Part shown: positions 1 to 11,916 of the stretch, piece after piece
Numbering within the stretch: position 1 is the first letter of the stretch
Layout of the letters: the number at the start of each line of letters is the position of its first letter
From: Anseranas semipalmata
Taxonomy: Eukaryota > Chordata > Aves > Anseriformes > Anseranatidae
Assembly: GCA_013399115.1 (NCBI GenBank)
Contig: VXAA01001406.1
Location: 318,525-382,524 of the forward strand
Reading direction: 5' to 3'
DNA: 64,000 nt
Notes under the pieces: model-generated
Databases searched by the model: none
Seen by the model: the letters and a program-made list of their open reading frames with translations, nothing else
What the model was told of the DNA's origin: nothing
Position numbers and translations under genes: made by a program

Positions 1-1958
1 GATCAAGCATATTTAGCTCTTCAGAAGGATTCAAAACAGCTATAGGAGAAATGACCAGATGTAAGCAATGACAATATGATTTCTAAAGAAGCAACTTTTA
101 ATTAGAATACAAGCTGTTTTTAAGAGGTAGGTAATGAAATAGAGGTCTATAGCAGTTTTTCTCTTCTGGAAATGTTTTTTCAAATTCTTTGCTTAGGCTT
201 TACTTAATATAAGAGAGACTCAAAAACATTAGAGATTTAAATTGTTTTGAATTTTTTTGAATATTTATTTTAGATGAATAAAAATGATTTTGCCAGTCCA
301 TTTAAAAAGCTTGTCTTTGACATAAAACCCTACCAAATGCATTTAACCTGACAGTTTTGGCTACAAAGACAAGCAGGAAGATTCAACAGTAGCTGTGCTG
401 GTGCCTGGAAAAAGAGTAACAGAAAGAAGAGTAAAAGACAAACACTGAAGAGGAAAGTAACTTTGGTAAACAATAAATTCAGACAATTTATATGAATAAG
501 GAAAATGACCTGAAACTGTGTTTGAGAAATTTTTCAAGGCAGAGGAGAACTGCAAAAACGCTCCAAGAGAATTTAGCCCAAGTTAACCTAAGAAAGCAGC
601 TCAGGATTTCCTTGTCCTATAACAGAGCTAGCTAGCATGCAAAACACAATATGCTTCTTCTGAGAGACAGCAAAACAGCCTTTCCATCGTGCATTGTATG
701 AACTGGGGTCATTTCAGCAGTGAAAGGAAATGTATAGTTACCCACTAGTATTACAACAGTTTCTATTTCTAGAATCAATGAGAATAGTTTAAGGTTCCCA
801 AGAAAACACGTTTAACCTTTTTAACTGAAGAAAAATGAAATAAACAAAAGATTTGCTGTACCATACATGTAAGTTTCCATCCCAACTGCTATTTCTGCCA
901 AGAAAATAAATTCTGTCAACCTGTCATTAGGCCTAAGGAGTGCAGCCTTTCTTCGAGGAATGGAATCCGTCTGGAACAAGAGGGCAGCAATGACCCCTCT
1001 CTGCCTGTCAGCACGCCAGCTATAGCCATTAATCTTTTGTTGTAGCACCCTGTAGCCTAGTACAAAATGAAACTGAAAAGCGTTTTATTTCATTTAGAGT
1101 ACTCAGGTCAAGCATGTTAATACAGACAGCCAAGATGGACAAAGTCCATGCACGCTTCTCATTTCATACATCTAAAGGCTTTGCTGGATGTGCAGATTAC
1201 AAAAGAATGATAGGGAGAAGACATTTGTGGTGGAGATGGTACCCTCAAAAGATTAAAAAATAAGCTGCTTGGAATGTTAAAATGAATACACAAGTCAGGA
1301 GGTACAAACAACGTGGCAGAGGACATGCTAAAACAGTGGCATTATATCATATAGCATAACTGAACACAATAGATAATGAGAAGGCCTTAGTAATCATGCC
1401 AGAACCTTCAAGGAAAGCAATAAACACATCCATGATTTCAGGGGATCAGTATTTTCTGATTTGTCAGGCTTCCTCTTCAGGAAGAAGCCATAAAGCGGTA
1501 AAGTGCAGAGCTACACTGATATTTGTTCTGCCCTTCATGAACATGCAGCATCCGTGCTTGAGAGAAATGTGCTCTCATGGAACAAACTAAAATGATTTAA
1601 GGAGTTACTGCCTCCCAGGTGAGCCATGCTCACAGGCCATGTGAGCATCCTTAATGCATTCCAGTGCAAAGCCAGCCAGGCTGAGTTTGAGCCATCTTCA
1701 GCAGCAGCTGAGCACGCTGAAGTGCATTTGGCCTATTCACACAATCTGCTAGGGTGTCTGAGTTCAGGAGGTGGTAGCTTTAGCCCCAGTAATGAAAGGA
1801 AATAATGTAGAGTGGAAGACAAAAGCAACTTAAAATGTCAATGCTGTTTTTGAAGGGAGAACTTCCCTACATGAAAACATCACTAAATCCTGCTAGTCGT
1901 TACAGAGCAATGCAGGGCCATACTATTGCAGCTTTCATTCCCCGATTTATTTGGACAT
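1..1958. other. Unique AT-rich non-coding sequence
   Basis: No coding exon, RNA gene or recognised repeat is visible. Open frames here are under 80 codons and none resembles a known protein. The one structure seen is a short hairpin at 1626-1648, with 9-bp perfect arms (ATGCTCACA and TGTGAGCAT) and a 5-nt loop. Its flanks do not extend the stem, so a microRNA precursor is not supported. Confidence 0.6.
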
Positions 1959-2219
1959 TGTTGTGGTTTAACCATGGCAGGCATCTAACAGCCACTCACT
2001 CACTCTCCCCAGGTGGGATGGGGGGGACAATTGGAAAGGTAAAAGTGCGAGAACTCCTGGGCTGAGATACAGAGAGCTTACTAGCTAAAGCAGAAGCCAC
2101 ATGCGCAAGCAAGGCAAAACAAGGAATCCGTTCGCTACTTCCCATCGGCAGGCAGGTGTTCAGCCACTCCCAGGAAAGCAGGGCTCGTCATGTGTCACAT
2201 CTAGTACTTGGAAAAACAT
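1959..2219 (+). mobile_element. Truncated avian endogenous-retrovirus LTR (5' part)
   Basis: The element begins TGTTGTGGTTTAACC, the start of a common avian ERV LTR family. It continues with recognisable blocks of that family: the CACTCACTC/TCCCC stretch, GGTGGGATGGGGG, a block around GGGCTGAGATA, then CTTCCCATCGGCAGGCAGG and CCAGGAAAGCAGGG. Similarity fades after about 2219, so the 3' half of the LTR, with its promoter and poly(A) region, is missing. No gag, pol or env sequence lies next to it, so it is a truncated solo relic. The segment is richer in G, C and CpG than its surroundings. The family match is from memory of avian LTRs; the subfamily name is not assigned. Confidence 0.8.
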
Positions 2220-5200
2220 TTCTACGCTAGCTCTCTAAGAGCAGCCTTAGGCAGAATTTGGTCACATAAATTAAAATTCCACGAAAAATGTTTTGCTGCT
2301 GATGATTACACTCTGTAGAAGGCATTATTTGGTTGTAAGTTACCTGCAGAAATAATAATAAAGCCTTTTATAAATACATAAAGTACCTCTGTGATGCAAA
2401 AGCCTCAGTATTCTCAATCCTGGATATAGCTATACCCATTCCCTCTAGGAATATGCTGGTGATGAAAATGAGAAAACAGCTGTGGACAAGGTGAGCTGCA
2501 CAAAGTTTTGTATATGTACATGATGGAAAGAGATGAGTACGCTGCAAGCTGATGTGGCTCCAGCAGCAAAAGAAAGCATTGAATATTTCATCAAGTAAAT
2601 GGCTAAAACAAATGTCCATCAGTGTGATCCAGTCACAAGAGCAGAAATCACAGTGTCAGGTGAAGAAGTCCTGTCGTAAGTCAAGTCCCAGGACGTGCCT
2701 ATCCAGGCGCTGCTCTGTAAGTTCTCTGATGTCTTTTCCCATTCTACCGCAGTCTCCATTTCAGCTTTTTGTCATGCCTGCTTATTGCAGCAACATGCTT
2801 GTGAACTACAGCATTCTGCTCTAGAGACTAGACTTTTCTGAAACTGCCTACTGTAATATACACCAATGGACATGTGGCTTTTTCCTCATGTTCCAAGCAA
2901 AGGAGATCTATGGTCCAGTGCGGTATTTTTCAACCCTTTTGTCTGCTGCTGCTTCTGCCTTCTCCTTGTTCCCTGCTACTTCTTTGGTCCCCTTCACTTT
3001 CCTGAATCCTTTCTCTGGCCTCTTTGTGCCCCTGGCTCCTGCTGCTGACACCTCGCAGCCCTCTCCTCCCACCAGCAATTTCAGCTCAAACTAGGAAGCT
3101 AAGGCAGAGGTTACTGGCTTAGGCTGTGCTCTGTATCTCACGTCTAAATAGCAGCATTCCTCAATAGGCAGGCTCAGATATTTAAAATAACATGAGAGAG
3201 ACAACTGAGTGAATAGTCAGTATGATGCACAAAGCATATTATCTGCTTACAAATTTAAGATAGTTAACTAAGAAGAATTACTTTGGTTTTGCTACAGATT
3301 TTTCTTCGTCTAAAGAGTTTCTTTTTTATTGTATATATCTCCCTGCCCATACAGAAATAGAAAAAGTGTATTAAAGCATCAAATCATTTTATCTAGGTTT
3401 CAGACCCAGGTTTCAGGTATGTAGGGGATGTATGGTGTGCATGTTTAGGAAAACATTGCCTGTGTATACACAAGGGGCTTCAGCTGGCATACATCTGCAC
3501 AGTTTTGTACAACAGGGTTATTTTAGGAGAAGTCAGCAGTGTATTCCTGAGGACTATTAGTTCCTTTACATTAGCATAACTACACATACAACTGAGAGGC
3601 AAACCTTATGAATCCTACATTTGGAATCTATCATTAACAGTGCTGAGTCACACAATGCAAGGAAGAGGTTTTGACAGTGCAACATTGGGTAGCAAAATAG
3701 CTAGCAATATTGTATTTATCTTTAGGTTAATGGCTTTTGTTTTGTCTTCACATACAACCCATTTGGCAAAATGGGACACAGTGTACAACGGACACCAGCT
3801 GCCTGCTTAGACAGAAAGGTGAACCAGCATGAGTTGACAGTTCATAGCATAAAGATCTTTTTTTTTTTTTTTTCATAAACAAAATTGTAAGAGGCATGTT
3901 AAGTTATAATGCTTTTACTTTAATGAGAGGACCAATTTTGGAGCAAAACAAGTAGTGAATTTTACAACACTTTCCACATCACCAAGTCACACTGTACCAG
4001 AAAGAAATGATAGCACCTGCTAAGCACCTCACCGTTTCAAAGCATTATGGAAAGCATGGATAAAAGACACTATTTCCAGCATGAGATACCAACTGTAATC
4101 ACCATAGCTTACTGCAAGCAGGCAACAACTTGAAATACTCTGACAGATTCTTGTCTACAGTCAGAAAATTTTGCAGGAAACTCTCTGTGACCCTGAACTT
4201 TATATTCTCTGGGGCACTCATATATTTCTCAACCTGAGTATATCCTGGAAGTCAAACTCCTAGGGATTTATTGTCCTTGTGCCTCAAATAACATTGTGCC
4301 CTGCCCTCCAGCTGTACTTTTGCAGTCAAAGATTTTCATTTTTTCACTGGATAGTCTTGTGTTTATCTGCTTAAATTTATAGTCACATGAAGTAACCAAA
4401 TTTAGAATTGACTTCAGTATCCAGTTAATACTTTTCTGCTTTATTTATCAGCTTTGCAGCTTTTGGCAAACTTGGGCTTCAGTGCTTTCAAACTGCAGCA
4501 TATGTTGTCATTTTAGCCTTTTAAAAAAAAAGAGCTACCTTTCAGTTGCTATTCAGGATCTTCTTGCAAGCAATTCTCCTGTTCTTTACTCTTATTCCTT
4601 CCTTAGGTCACGTCAACCTGTGTTTGTCACCAGGCACTATGTTGCGTACCTTATAGAAAAGCAAAGGTATGCGCAGTGAAACTCGTGTGAAAATGGAAAA
4701 TACCCTAGTGTCTGGAAGAATTTATGTTGTGGGTTTTAGAGCACTTTACCCTTAATCCTAATGTAATAGATTTTTAAAATTTTGGCCAGGTGGTCCTAAG
4801 TATACATTCAAATAAACTGTCTCATTTTTGGTGCTTTATAAATGTGTGTGTGTGTGTAGGGGGGATTAAAAGCATGTGTATTTTGTTGATTCTTGTTTTT
4901 ATTTTAGTCATTTATCAATTAGCAATTAAAGTTAGCCATTTAGCAATTAAATAATTTAGCAAAAGAGTTCATCAGCATGTTTCTTCTCTATTGTATTGTT
5001 TACTGCTTTACAGGCTTAATATTGCCTCAAGTTAACTGACTTCCAACGCACACCTGGAAAGGGGATATATTTTTTTCCAGTCTCTTTGAGCTCTTTTGGG
5101 TAAATATAGACTCACACTTCAATTCCCTTAAGTCTCTTCTTTGAAACTAGTTGTCTATGTATTTGCTCCTGAAAATACATGGCACATGAAACAGAAGGTG

Positions 5201-7700
5201 TTCTCTTCACTTCAGCTGCACTCAAGCCGTGAAAGTTTCTGAAACCATTGTGGATAAAAGTTCCCTGTTGGTTTCCAAATATACAAGCGCAATTTACTGT
5301 GAAGAAAGAAAAAAAAAGCTCCAAGTTTAATTTGTTCCATACAAGCCAGTTGATCTAGTGGAATAGTAATGTGCAATAGTAATGTAACTGGATCATAGTC
5401 TGGAATCCCCTACTAATTCAGATTTGTGCCTACATTTACTAAATGCATTTTCCCATTAGATTACATAAGATTATTATTGCATCACTTATCTTGTTCATAA
5501 TATTAGACAAAGGTATACCTGATATTTGAGATGAAGATGGTAGTTATTAAACAGCACCATAACTATTGTAAAGAGAACAAGAAATATCTAAAGGTGCTAA
5601 AGGTGCAGTCATACTGAGTGTCAGAACGTAGCCGAGATACTGAAGCTTGGTGTGTCCATATGTTTTGCTGAGAATTCTCAGATAAGCAGGTGTACAATTC
5701 TCAGTTCTGCTAAGAGCCAGACTTACTGTGAATAAGCAATATGCATATGCATGCACAGTAAATCCTATGCTTGCACATCACATTTAGGAATGCAATGCAC
5801 ACAGTAACTGTGATATCAATTCAAGAGGTCCAATATTTTCTAAAAATAATGGATATTATACCTGCATTCTGCATGGAACTCCAGCCATGTTTGTCAGTAC
5901 AAACACTTACGACAATGCACAAAAGCATCTATTTTGGGCTGTACATTGAATTTACAGCAATGTCGTTTGAAAAAAAATATTAAGGAAAAATAAACATACA
6001 TGTTTTATACTTAATTGCTTCTGTTTAAGCTGTGTATAGGTACAGATGGGTCAAGTAACTGACATGCTGTTTCAATGCAGACAAAAAAGAGGTTGATTTA
6101 AGTGTCAATACTCTGAAATGCATATGGAATCAGATCAAAGTAGTAGCAACCAGAACAAGTTTGATCTTTCTGCTACAAGGTATTAGTAGAAGACATTTCA
6201 TCTGCAAGAGGGAAGTAGAGGAGACAGAAAAGGAGTACAGCGTTGTTGGTGAAATCAATACACCATGAGCATGGGGTTGCTCTGTACAGTACTTTGTTTG
6301 ACCCTTACCCCAATTAAAACAAAAGGTGTTGGGCCTGAAGCACCTCTGTCATGGATCTGAGGATTTTCTGTGCAAATAGCAGAGTATGTGCTAAGACCTG
6401 AACTCAGTTAAGTGTACAATAAAGACCGAAGTACTGCAGAAGTTTTGTTTCCACTCTGCCCCCCGCCGGCTACTCTTTTAGCCCTCTCAAAGAGTTTGCT
6501 GAATGCTTTTCTAAGTGTTGGTATGATCGACAAGTTTTCTGGAAATTTTCTGAAGCCACAACCATAGGACTTCATGTCAGTGGGAATGTTATTCTTTACG
6601 AAGATTCACGTTGATATTGTTCAGTGTTCTGGCACATGTATTAGATCAGGCCATGTACAGCTGGGGCAGTTTTGAGGACCAGAGTATGTTTTTGGGACCC
6701 TCCGTCCCTGTTGACTATCTTCATACCCTACACTGAGTGTCACACTTTTGCTAGTACTTCCATGCATATATCCATCAGCTGCAGGAGCTGAACAGTGAGG
6801 CTCTCTGTGCTGGGCTACAAACTCAAGAAGGTGCAAGAAGAAGTATGTAGATATTTATTCATTTCTCATCACTCAAACAGGTCTTTCCTATGTCCTGTGA
6901 AGGAAAGGACATAGAGCTCAATTAAAATGTCCTGGTAGTTGCCAGCTGAGTTATACTATACTGCACATGAGAAGAGAATCCTGACATTCAGAAACAATTA
7001 TGATTCATCCACGAGATTCTTATCTGGAGAAGTATATGCAACCTCTGCACATTTGTGGGATATTATTATCAGTAACTACTTGTTCCAAGTCATTATTTTC
7101 TTTTGATCTTAAACATTTGGAAAATTTGGGGCAAAGAAGTTGTGAATTAACTTCTTCTGGCCATTACAGCAAAATGAAAAATGGAAGAAGTTTTGCATCA
7201 GATTTGCAGCTTGTTCTGAAACACTGAATACCACATTAACCCTGATATTTCTCACTCACTCCTTGTCCTGTGCTTTACTTGATCAAGTATAAATTGCTAT
7301 TCTCAATTTTACTTCTACCTTTAAAAAATGAAAACAAATACAGATGTAAAAAGAGCTTCATTGGTTGTTTACAGTTCATCAGATTACAGAACTTACGTTT
7401 GTTATATGGACAAAAAGCTCTCACGGAGCAAACCATTACTGATACAGATACTGCTGCCCAACACACCCACTGGACACGGCCTTTAATGTACAAATTCAAA
7501 GCTGTGTAATCAGAAGGAAGAAGTTTGCAGCACCTCTAACTGTAAGTTACTCTTAGTTGTTCTACCAGATTTTTAGAGCCAACAGGGAGAAGCTACTCCA
7601 AGGTGTACTGGAGCCAAAGCAAACAAGCTTAGGCATAGAATCAGTAGACTGTGTGCATAAAAACATTTTTTTTTCACTTGCTCACCTCAAGTCATATCTT
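2220..7700. other. Unique non-coding stretch with minor simple repeats
   Basis: No gene is recognised. A pyrimidine-biased patch lies at about 2925-3075, where C and T dominate the plus strand, and it accounts for the short serine- and proline-rich open frames there. A run of 16 T sits at 3858-3873 and a short TG repeat at 4843-4857. Sequence around 4000-4060 faintly recalls the start of a MIR-type relic but is too diverged to call. Confidence 0.55.
4843..4857 (+). repeat. (TG)n microsatellite, about 7 units
   Basis: An uninterrupted TG dinucleotide run of 15 bases, followed by a short G run. It is a plain simple repeat and probably length-variable. Confidence 0.9.
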
Positions 7701-7905
7701 AGAATCACCAAAACACTCTGGTTGGAAGGGATTTTGGGAGGCTGCCTCCTCAAAGTTGGATGAAAACTGAATCAGACTTGTTTGTCTAAGCATGTCTTGA
7801 AAAACTGTGAGGATAGAAATCCCGCAAACCTCTCTGAGGACCTCTTTTAATGCATAACTATCCTCATAGCATCTTTTTCCTAATACTTTAATTGTAGTAG
7901 ACCAA
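7701..7905 (-). mobile_element. Old CR1 LINE 3'-end fragment
   Basis: Read on the plus strand, the piece shows the reverse complement of a CR1 3' region: an AGAATCACC tail remnant, GGTTGGAAGGGATTTTGGGAG, a block ending in AACCTCTCTGAGGA, and TGCATAACTATCCTCA followed by TTTTTCCTAATA. The order and spacing match the CR1 3' end, but divergence is high, implying an old insertion. Only the 3' end is present, as usual for 5'-truncated CR1 copies. The open frame of about 68 codons crossing 7557-7763 is incidental. Confidence 0.7.
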
Positions 7906-8607
7906 ATTAGAGAATAGAGAGCTTCATCTCCAGATTCTGTCTTTTTACCTACTAGTCACCTAAAGGAGTCTCTAAACAATAATGCAATTCACACCAAACT
8001 TGCTAGTGTTTTGGAAGAAATATTTATTTCAAGAAAGCTTACAGAGACTGCAAGCTGTCCTAACAACAGTGAAATGCTAAAGTCAGTGTCAATAAAATTG
8101 AGAACTGGATTGCTGTGCTACAAGTTCATGACTCCTAATAAAAATATCACTTGATCCAAAGATGTCTTTTACTCTTTTTTGAGATCTGATAAACTGAAGC
8201 TGAGTGGGTCATATGGGAAGCTTAGTAGAAACACACAAATAATCTCAGAATTTTCTCTGACAGTTCAGAACAACATTCTTGCAAAGATTTCCCGTAAAGA
8301 TGCAGTGCTCTCTTTCTTGAGGACACAATGAAAGAGAAAACTCACGGCTGCCTCCAGAATTTAGCACTGCAGCTAGTAAAACCTGCTAAAAGAGTAACAG
8401 AAATACACAGAAACAAAACTACAAAACACGCTAGAAAGACCTTAAGAGAAACCTACTGGAAGAAATATCTGGGTGGGCTTGAGGCCTGAAGGGCCAGGTT
8501 TAAGAAGAGTTTTCTTATTATAATACACTTCTGCAGTTTTAAAATTCATACCTACTTAATACTGGGGAAAAAAAAAAAACAAAAACCAACAACAAAAACC
8601 ATATCAC

Positions 8608-8719
8608 CTGACAACAAACCTCAAGTACTGCAGCAAGGGATGCATTGCTGCTTGTCTAGCTGCTGCTTCAAACCTCTGTTTCTTTTTCCGGATTGTGATA
8701 ATCTTTACAAAAGAACTTG
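8608..8719 (-). other. Candidate coding exon, unidentified protein
   Basis: On the minus strand an open frame runs through IITIRKKKQRF, EAAARQAAMHPL and LQYLRFVV, a strongly amphipathic, protein-like composition unlike the chance frames nearby. It is bracketed by a pyrimidine-rich acceptor ending CACAG at 8720/8719 (an alternative AG lies at 8703) and a donor TTGTCAG|GTGATA just below 8608. The piece would encode about 37 residues. I do not recognise the protein. The splice-like borders and residue pattern are seen; that it is a real exon is inference, and chance remains the more likely explanation. Confidence 0.22.
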
Positions 8720-10296
8720 CTGTGTACAAAAGTACAAAAACTCTGCAAGAGCTCAGAGTTTTAGCCATAGATGGCACTAATTCTAAGCCCAAAAAGGCAT
8801 GTGAAACTGAGAGAGTAAGTCTATTATGGAGTGTAACTTCACAGTTACCTGAAGACAAATTCTATTCTGTTTTCTCGTGGGACACAGCTGGAATAACTGC
8901 AATGACTTCACTACAGTAACAAGAAGCTACAAAGGTCCTCTAATCTACTTAAAATATCCCATATAACAATTTATATATGTGTTCAAAATTCATTGTCCAT
9001 CAGTATTACAAGTATTTGCCTAAAAACTGATTTAGTAAATATTTCTAAAAGCATTTAATATGTTGCAATAATTACACAAAGCAAATTCAAGAAGATATTT
9101 ATCATTGTCAGAGCAATTTTCCTCCTTTTTCTCCTTTTTAAGAAAGCAAAGAGGCAATAATTTTGAATTTTCAGCCAGTTTTGCTATTTACATCTTTGTC
9201 TTAGTAATCATGAAAAAAAATAATTTTTAACAAGCACAATTTTACCAACTTTCTGTCCATATCAGAATTCCAAAACCAAACCTTAATGTAAAGCATCTCT
9301 GATGATTTTGCTTTGAAATAATAGAAAGACTTAGAAATGAAACCCATCACTAAAAAGAATGGCCTTAGTACCACTAGAGGACACTCTAGGAATAAAATCA
9401 GTGCCCTGCACGCACAGGAGCAGTGAACTTTTACAAAAGCACTGCTCTTGCTTGAGATTTCAAGCACAAATACATGAAGAACACAACACACTGAAATATT
9501 ATACATATCAAATTGTGAATTTCTAAGAGAAATCTTTCCTGTATTCTGAGGCCATTGCAAACTGACTATATATTTTTTTTTCTAAAAATAGCATATTTTA
9601 TGGACTGAAAATACATGAACCCATCCACACGGTTCTCTCTTGTCACAATACAAAACAAAACAAAAACCCTTAAAATTCTGGACTTCAGATAAACTGAATA
9701 TTTCTCCAAAGGTCTTTTTTTAGCCTATACATTAGATATCATTTTTCACTGCCAGGAATGATGGCCTTAAAGCAGGCCATCTATTATTCTCCATGGATTG
9801 CATTGGACTTGTGTGGGAAAACACAGACTGCCACTTTTCTCAGCTTCTGTCATTTTGTGATTGAAAACACTTGTGTCTCCTCATTTCATGGCATTAGGAC
9901 AGATGAAGACTCTGCTTCATATGAACAAAGTTAAATGGCTTCTCAGTTACAAGATGTAAAGCAGTGAAAGAAACAGAGCTCATTTTATTTAAATACGGAT
10001 TTTTTTAAATAAGAGATTAACTCTGATGAAAACCAGCAGTTTGGAAGTGCTGTGTGCTTTCCATTCACACAGATCACAGAAGATGAGTTCAAGACAGTTA
10101 CTGATTATTAGCCTAGTCAATGTTATATATGTTTGCAGGATGCTGCTATGGTTGCAGAGAGAGCTTTCATACAATTCCTAAGCATCCCTTATAAGCATCC
10201 CAGCTATAAACCATGGTGGCACAGCCTTTCCAGTGGCATGGACTATGTCTCATTCGGGACAAGTGGGAGCAGCAGTTCCTGATTCTACCTATCCTG

Positions 10297-10398
10297 GTAG
10301 AATCCTGATAATATATCCTGATAATAAGATATTCTTAAGATAAGATATCCTGATATAAGATATAATAAGATATTCTTAAGATAAGATATCCTGATAAT
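10297..10398 (+). repeat. Tandem repeat, 41-bp period
   Basis: Two near-perfect copies of a unit built from ATAATAAGATATTCTTAAG and ATAAGATATCCTGAT start at 10321 and 10362. They are preceded by shorter partial copies of the TCCTGATAATA motif from about 10297. The motif AAGATATTCTTAAGATAAGATATC is itself partly self-complementary. It is a small AT-rich minisatellite-like duplication. Confidence 0.85.
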
Positions 10399-11893
10399 GC
10401 TGTTCTTCCATTTCTAATCAAAGAAAGGTGAAGAAGCAAAATGAAGCACACTGTAAAGAAGTACATAGTGAGGCAGGAACAAGGGCATAAACTGATACTA
10501 ATATCCTTAGAACAGGTACATAGCTTTAAAAATGTAGGAAAAGATGATATAGAAAAGACTATTGAGGGACCAAAGATAAGGAGAAAGCTCCCTATTTTTG
10601 CCTGAAACAAACGTGTGTTACAAATCTGAATGTAAAAATAACAGATGCCAAAATCCTTGCTCTCAGGCATCTGCCACTCTAAAACAAATGCCGGTATGCA
10701 TTTTTCCAGGATTGAAATGTATCTGTTATTTTTGACTCACCTAGTCATTTTATTTTTCATGAGGAATAGTTTTTTCAAAGGAAGTTTGTTCAAAAAGGAT
10801 CTTTGGAACAGGTCTTTGAATAACAGAAGAAATATAAGATCTTACTTCTAAAAGCCAACTTACAAAACCTGGGAAAACACATTTTTTTAATAAAATGTTG
10901 ATAAAACTGGGCCTTGATGATGAAATCCTTTCTAAGGATGCAGATTCCTTACAAAGACCCATATTTGTCATCTTTACCCATGTTAGATTGTACCATTTTT
11001 TTCCAAATAGCTCTACAGAGAACAATGGAGTTGCACAGAAAGAGAGAGAATAATTTTGTCCCAACAAATCTCCCCAGACACCAGAAGGTGTTGCCCTTTC
11101 TGGATGTTTTCAGGAGAATCCCAAAAGAACTGATAGGTTGCTAACAGTTTCAAAACTTACATACAAAAAAAGAAGGGAGGTTGATGGAGAAACAGATAAA
11201 TAGGAAAAACATTTGAAATGGAAAGCTGCAAAACTGCATTTCAACTAAGCTGAGAAAGTAAGTGCGATTATTGCTCAAGAGGGGCATGCTGTGCTGAAGA
11301 TGCTACATCACTTCACCTTGATTTAGAAAATGTTTCAGACTGCACATAATGAAATTTCTGTGTATGAAGCTTTGTGAAGATCTGTTTGAAGCTGACAGAA
11401 CAGCTGTGGGACCCAGGTGTATGTTCAAGGGTCCTTCCTAACTTCCAGAGCTGACACAACAGAGGCCTCCACTTGAGATGTAGTTGAATAGACAAAACTG
11501 TGTTAGTCTCAGTACAGTTGTTTCTGTTATGGAAACTTACTGTACAAAACATGCCTTTGCCAGCATGACTGCATCCCCACAGGAGTGTCTTCCCAGTACT
11601 GTATGTCATAGGTTTTCCTGGGTCATCAGATGGTTCCAGCTTAGGATTCAGTGTTCCCCCACTGCTGGTTAATGATGTTACATTAGCCTAATTGTCTATT
11701 TGCAATCACATTCAATCAATGTAACACCAAAATAAGGTAATGAAGAACCAGGTCCTGAATTTTACTGAAATGCTAGTTTAAAGTATCTGAAGATAATGGC
11801 ATCATATAAAATACACATTTGCATTCTAAAACATTGCAAACCCAGGGGAAGCTTTTCTTTCCAGCCTTTTCTTCCATCTTTTCCACCCAGAAG

Positions 11894-11916
11894 CATCCTC
11901 ATGACTCATGAGGATG
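11894..11916. promoter_or_regulatory. Perfect 23-bp palindrome centred on an AP-1 site
   Basis: CATCCTCATGA and TCATGAGGATG form 11-bp perfect inverted arms around a single central C. The centre reads ATGACTCAT, the optimal AP-1 (Fos/Jun) or bZIP response element. The palindrome and motif are directly visible. Regulatory use is inference, since a 7-9 base motif occurs often by chance; the longer symmetry is what sets this one apart. Confidence 0.35.

Noticed and set aside
1626..1648. Short hairpin considered as a microRNA precursor
   Set aside because: The stem is only 9 bp and the flanks do not pair, so it is too short for a precursor.
9371..9383. CCACTAGAGGACA considered as a CTCF site
   Set aside because: The key GGC of the core is GAC; the match is too weak.
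9201..9560. 119-codon minus-strand ORF
   Set aside because: F-, S- and K-rich composition expected by chance in AT-rich DNA; no domain, no splice borders.
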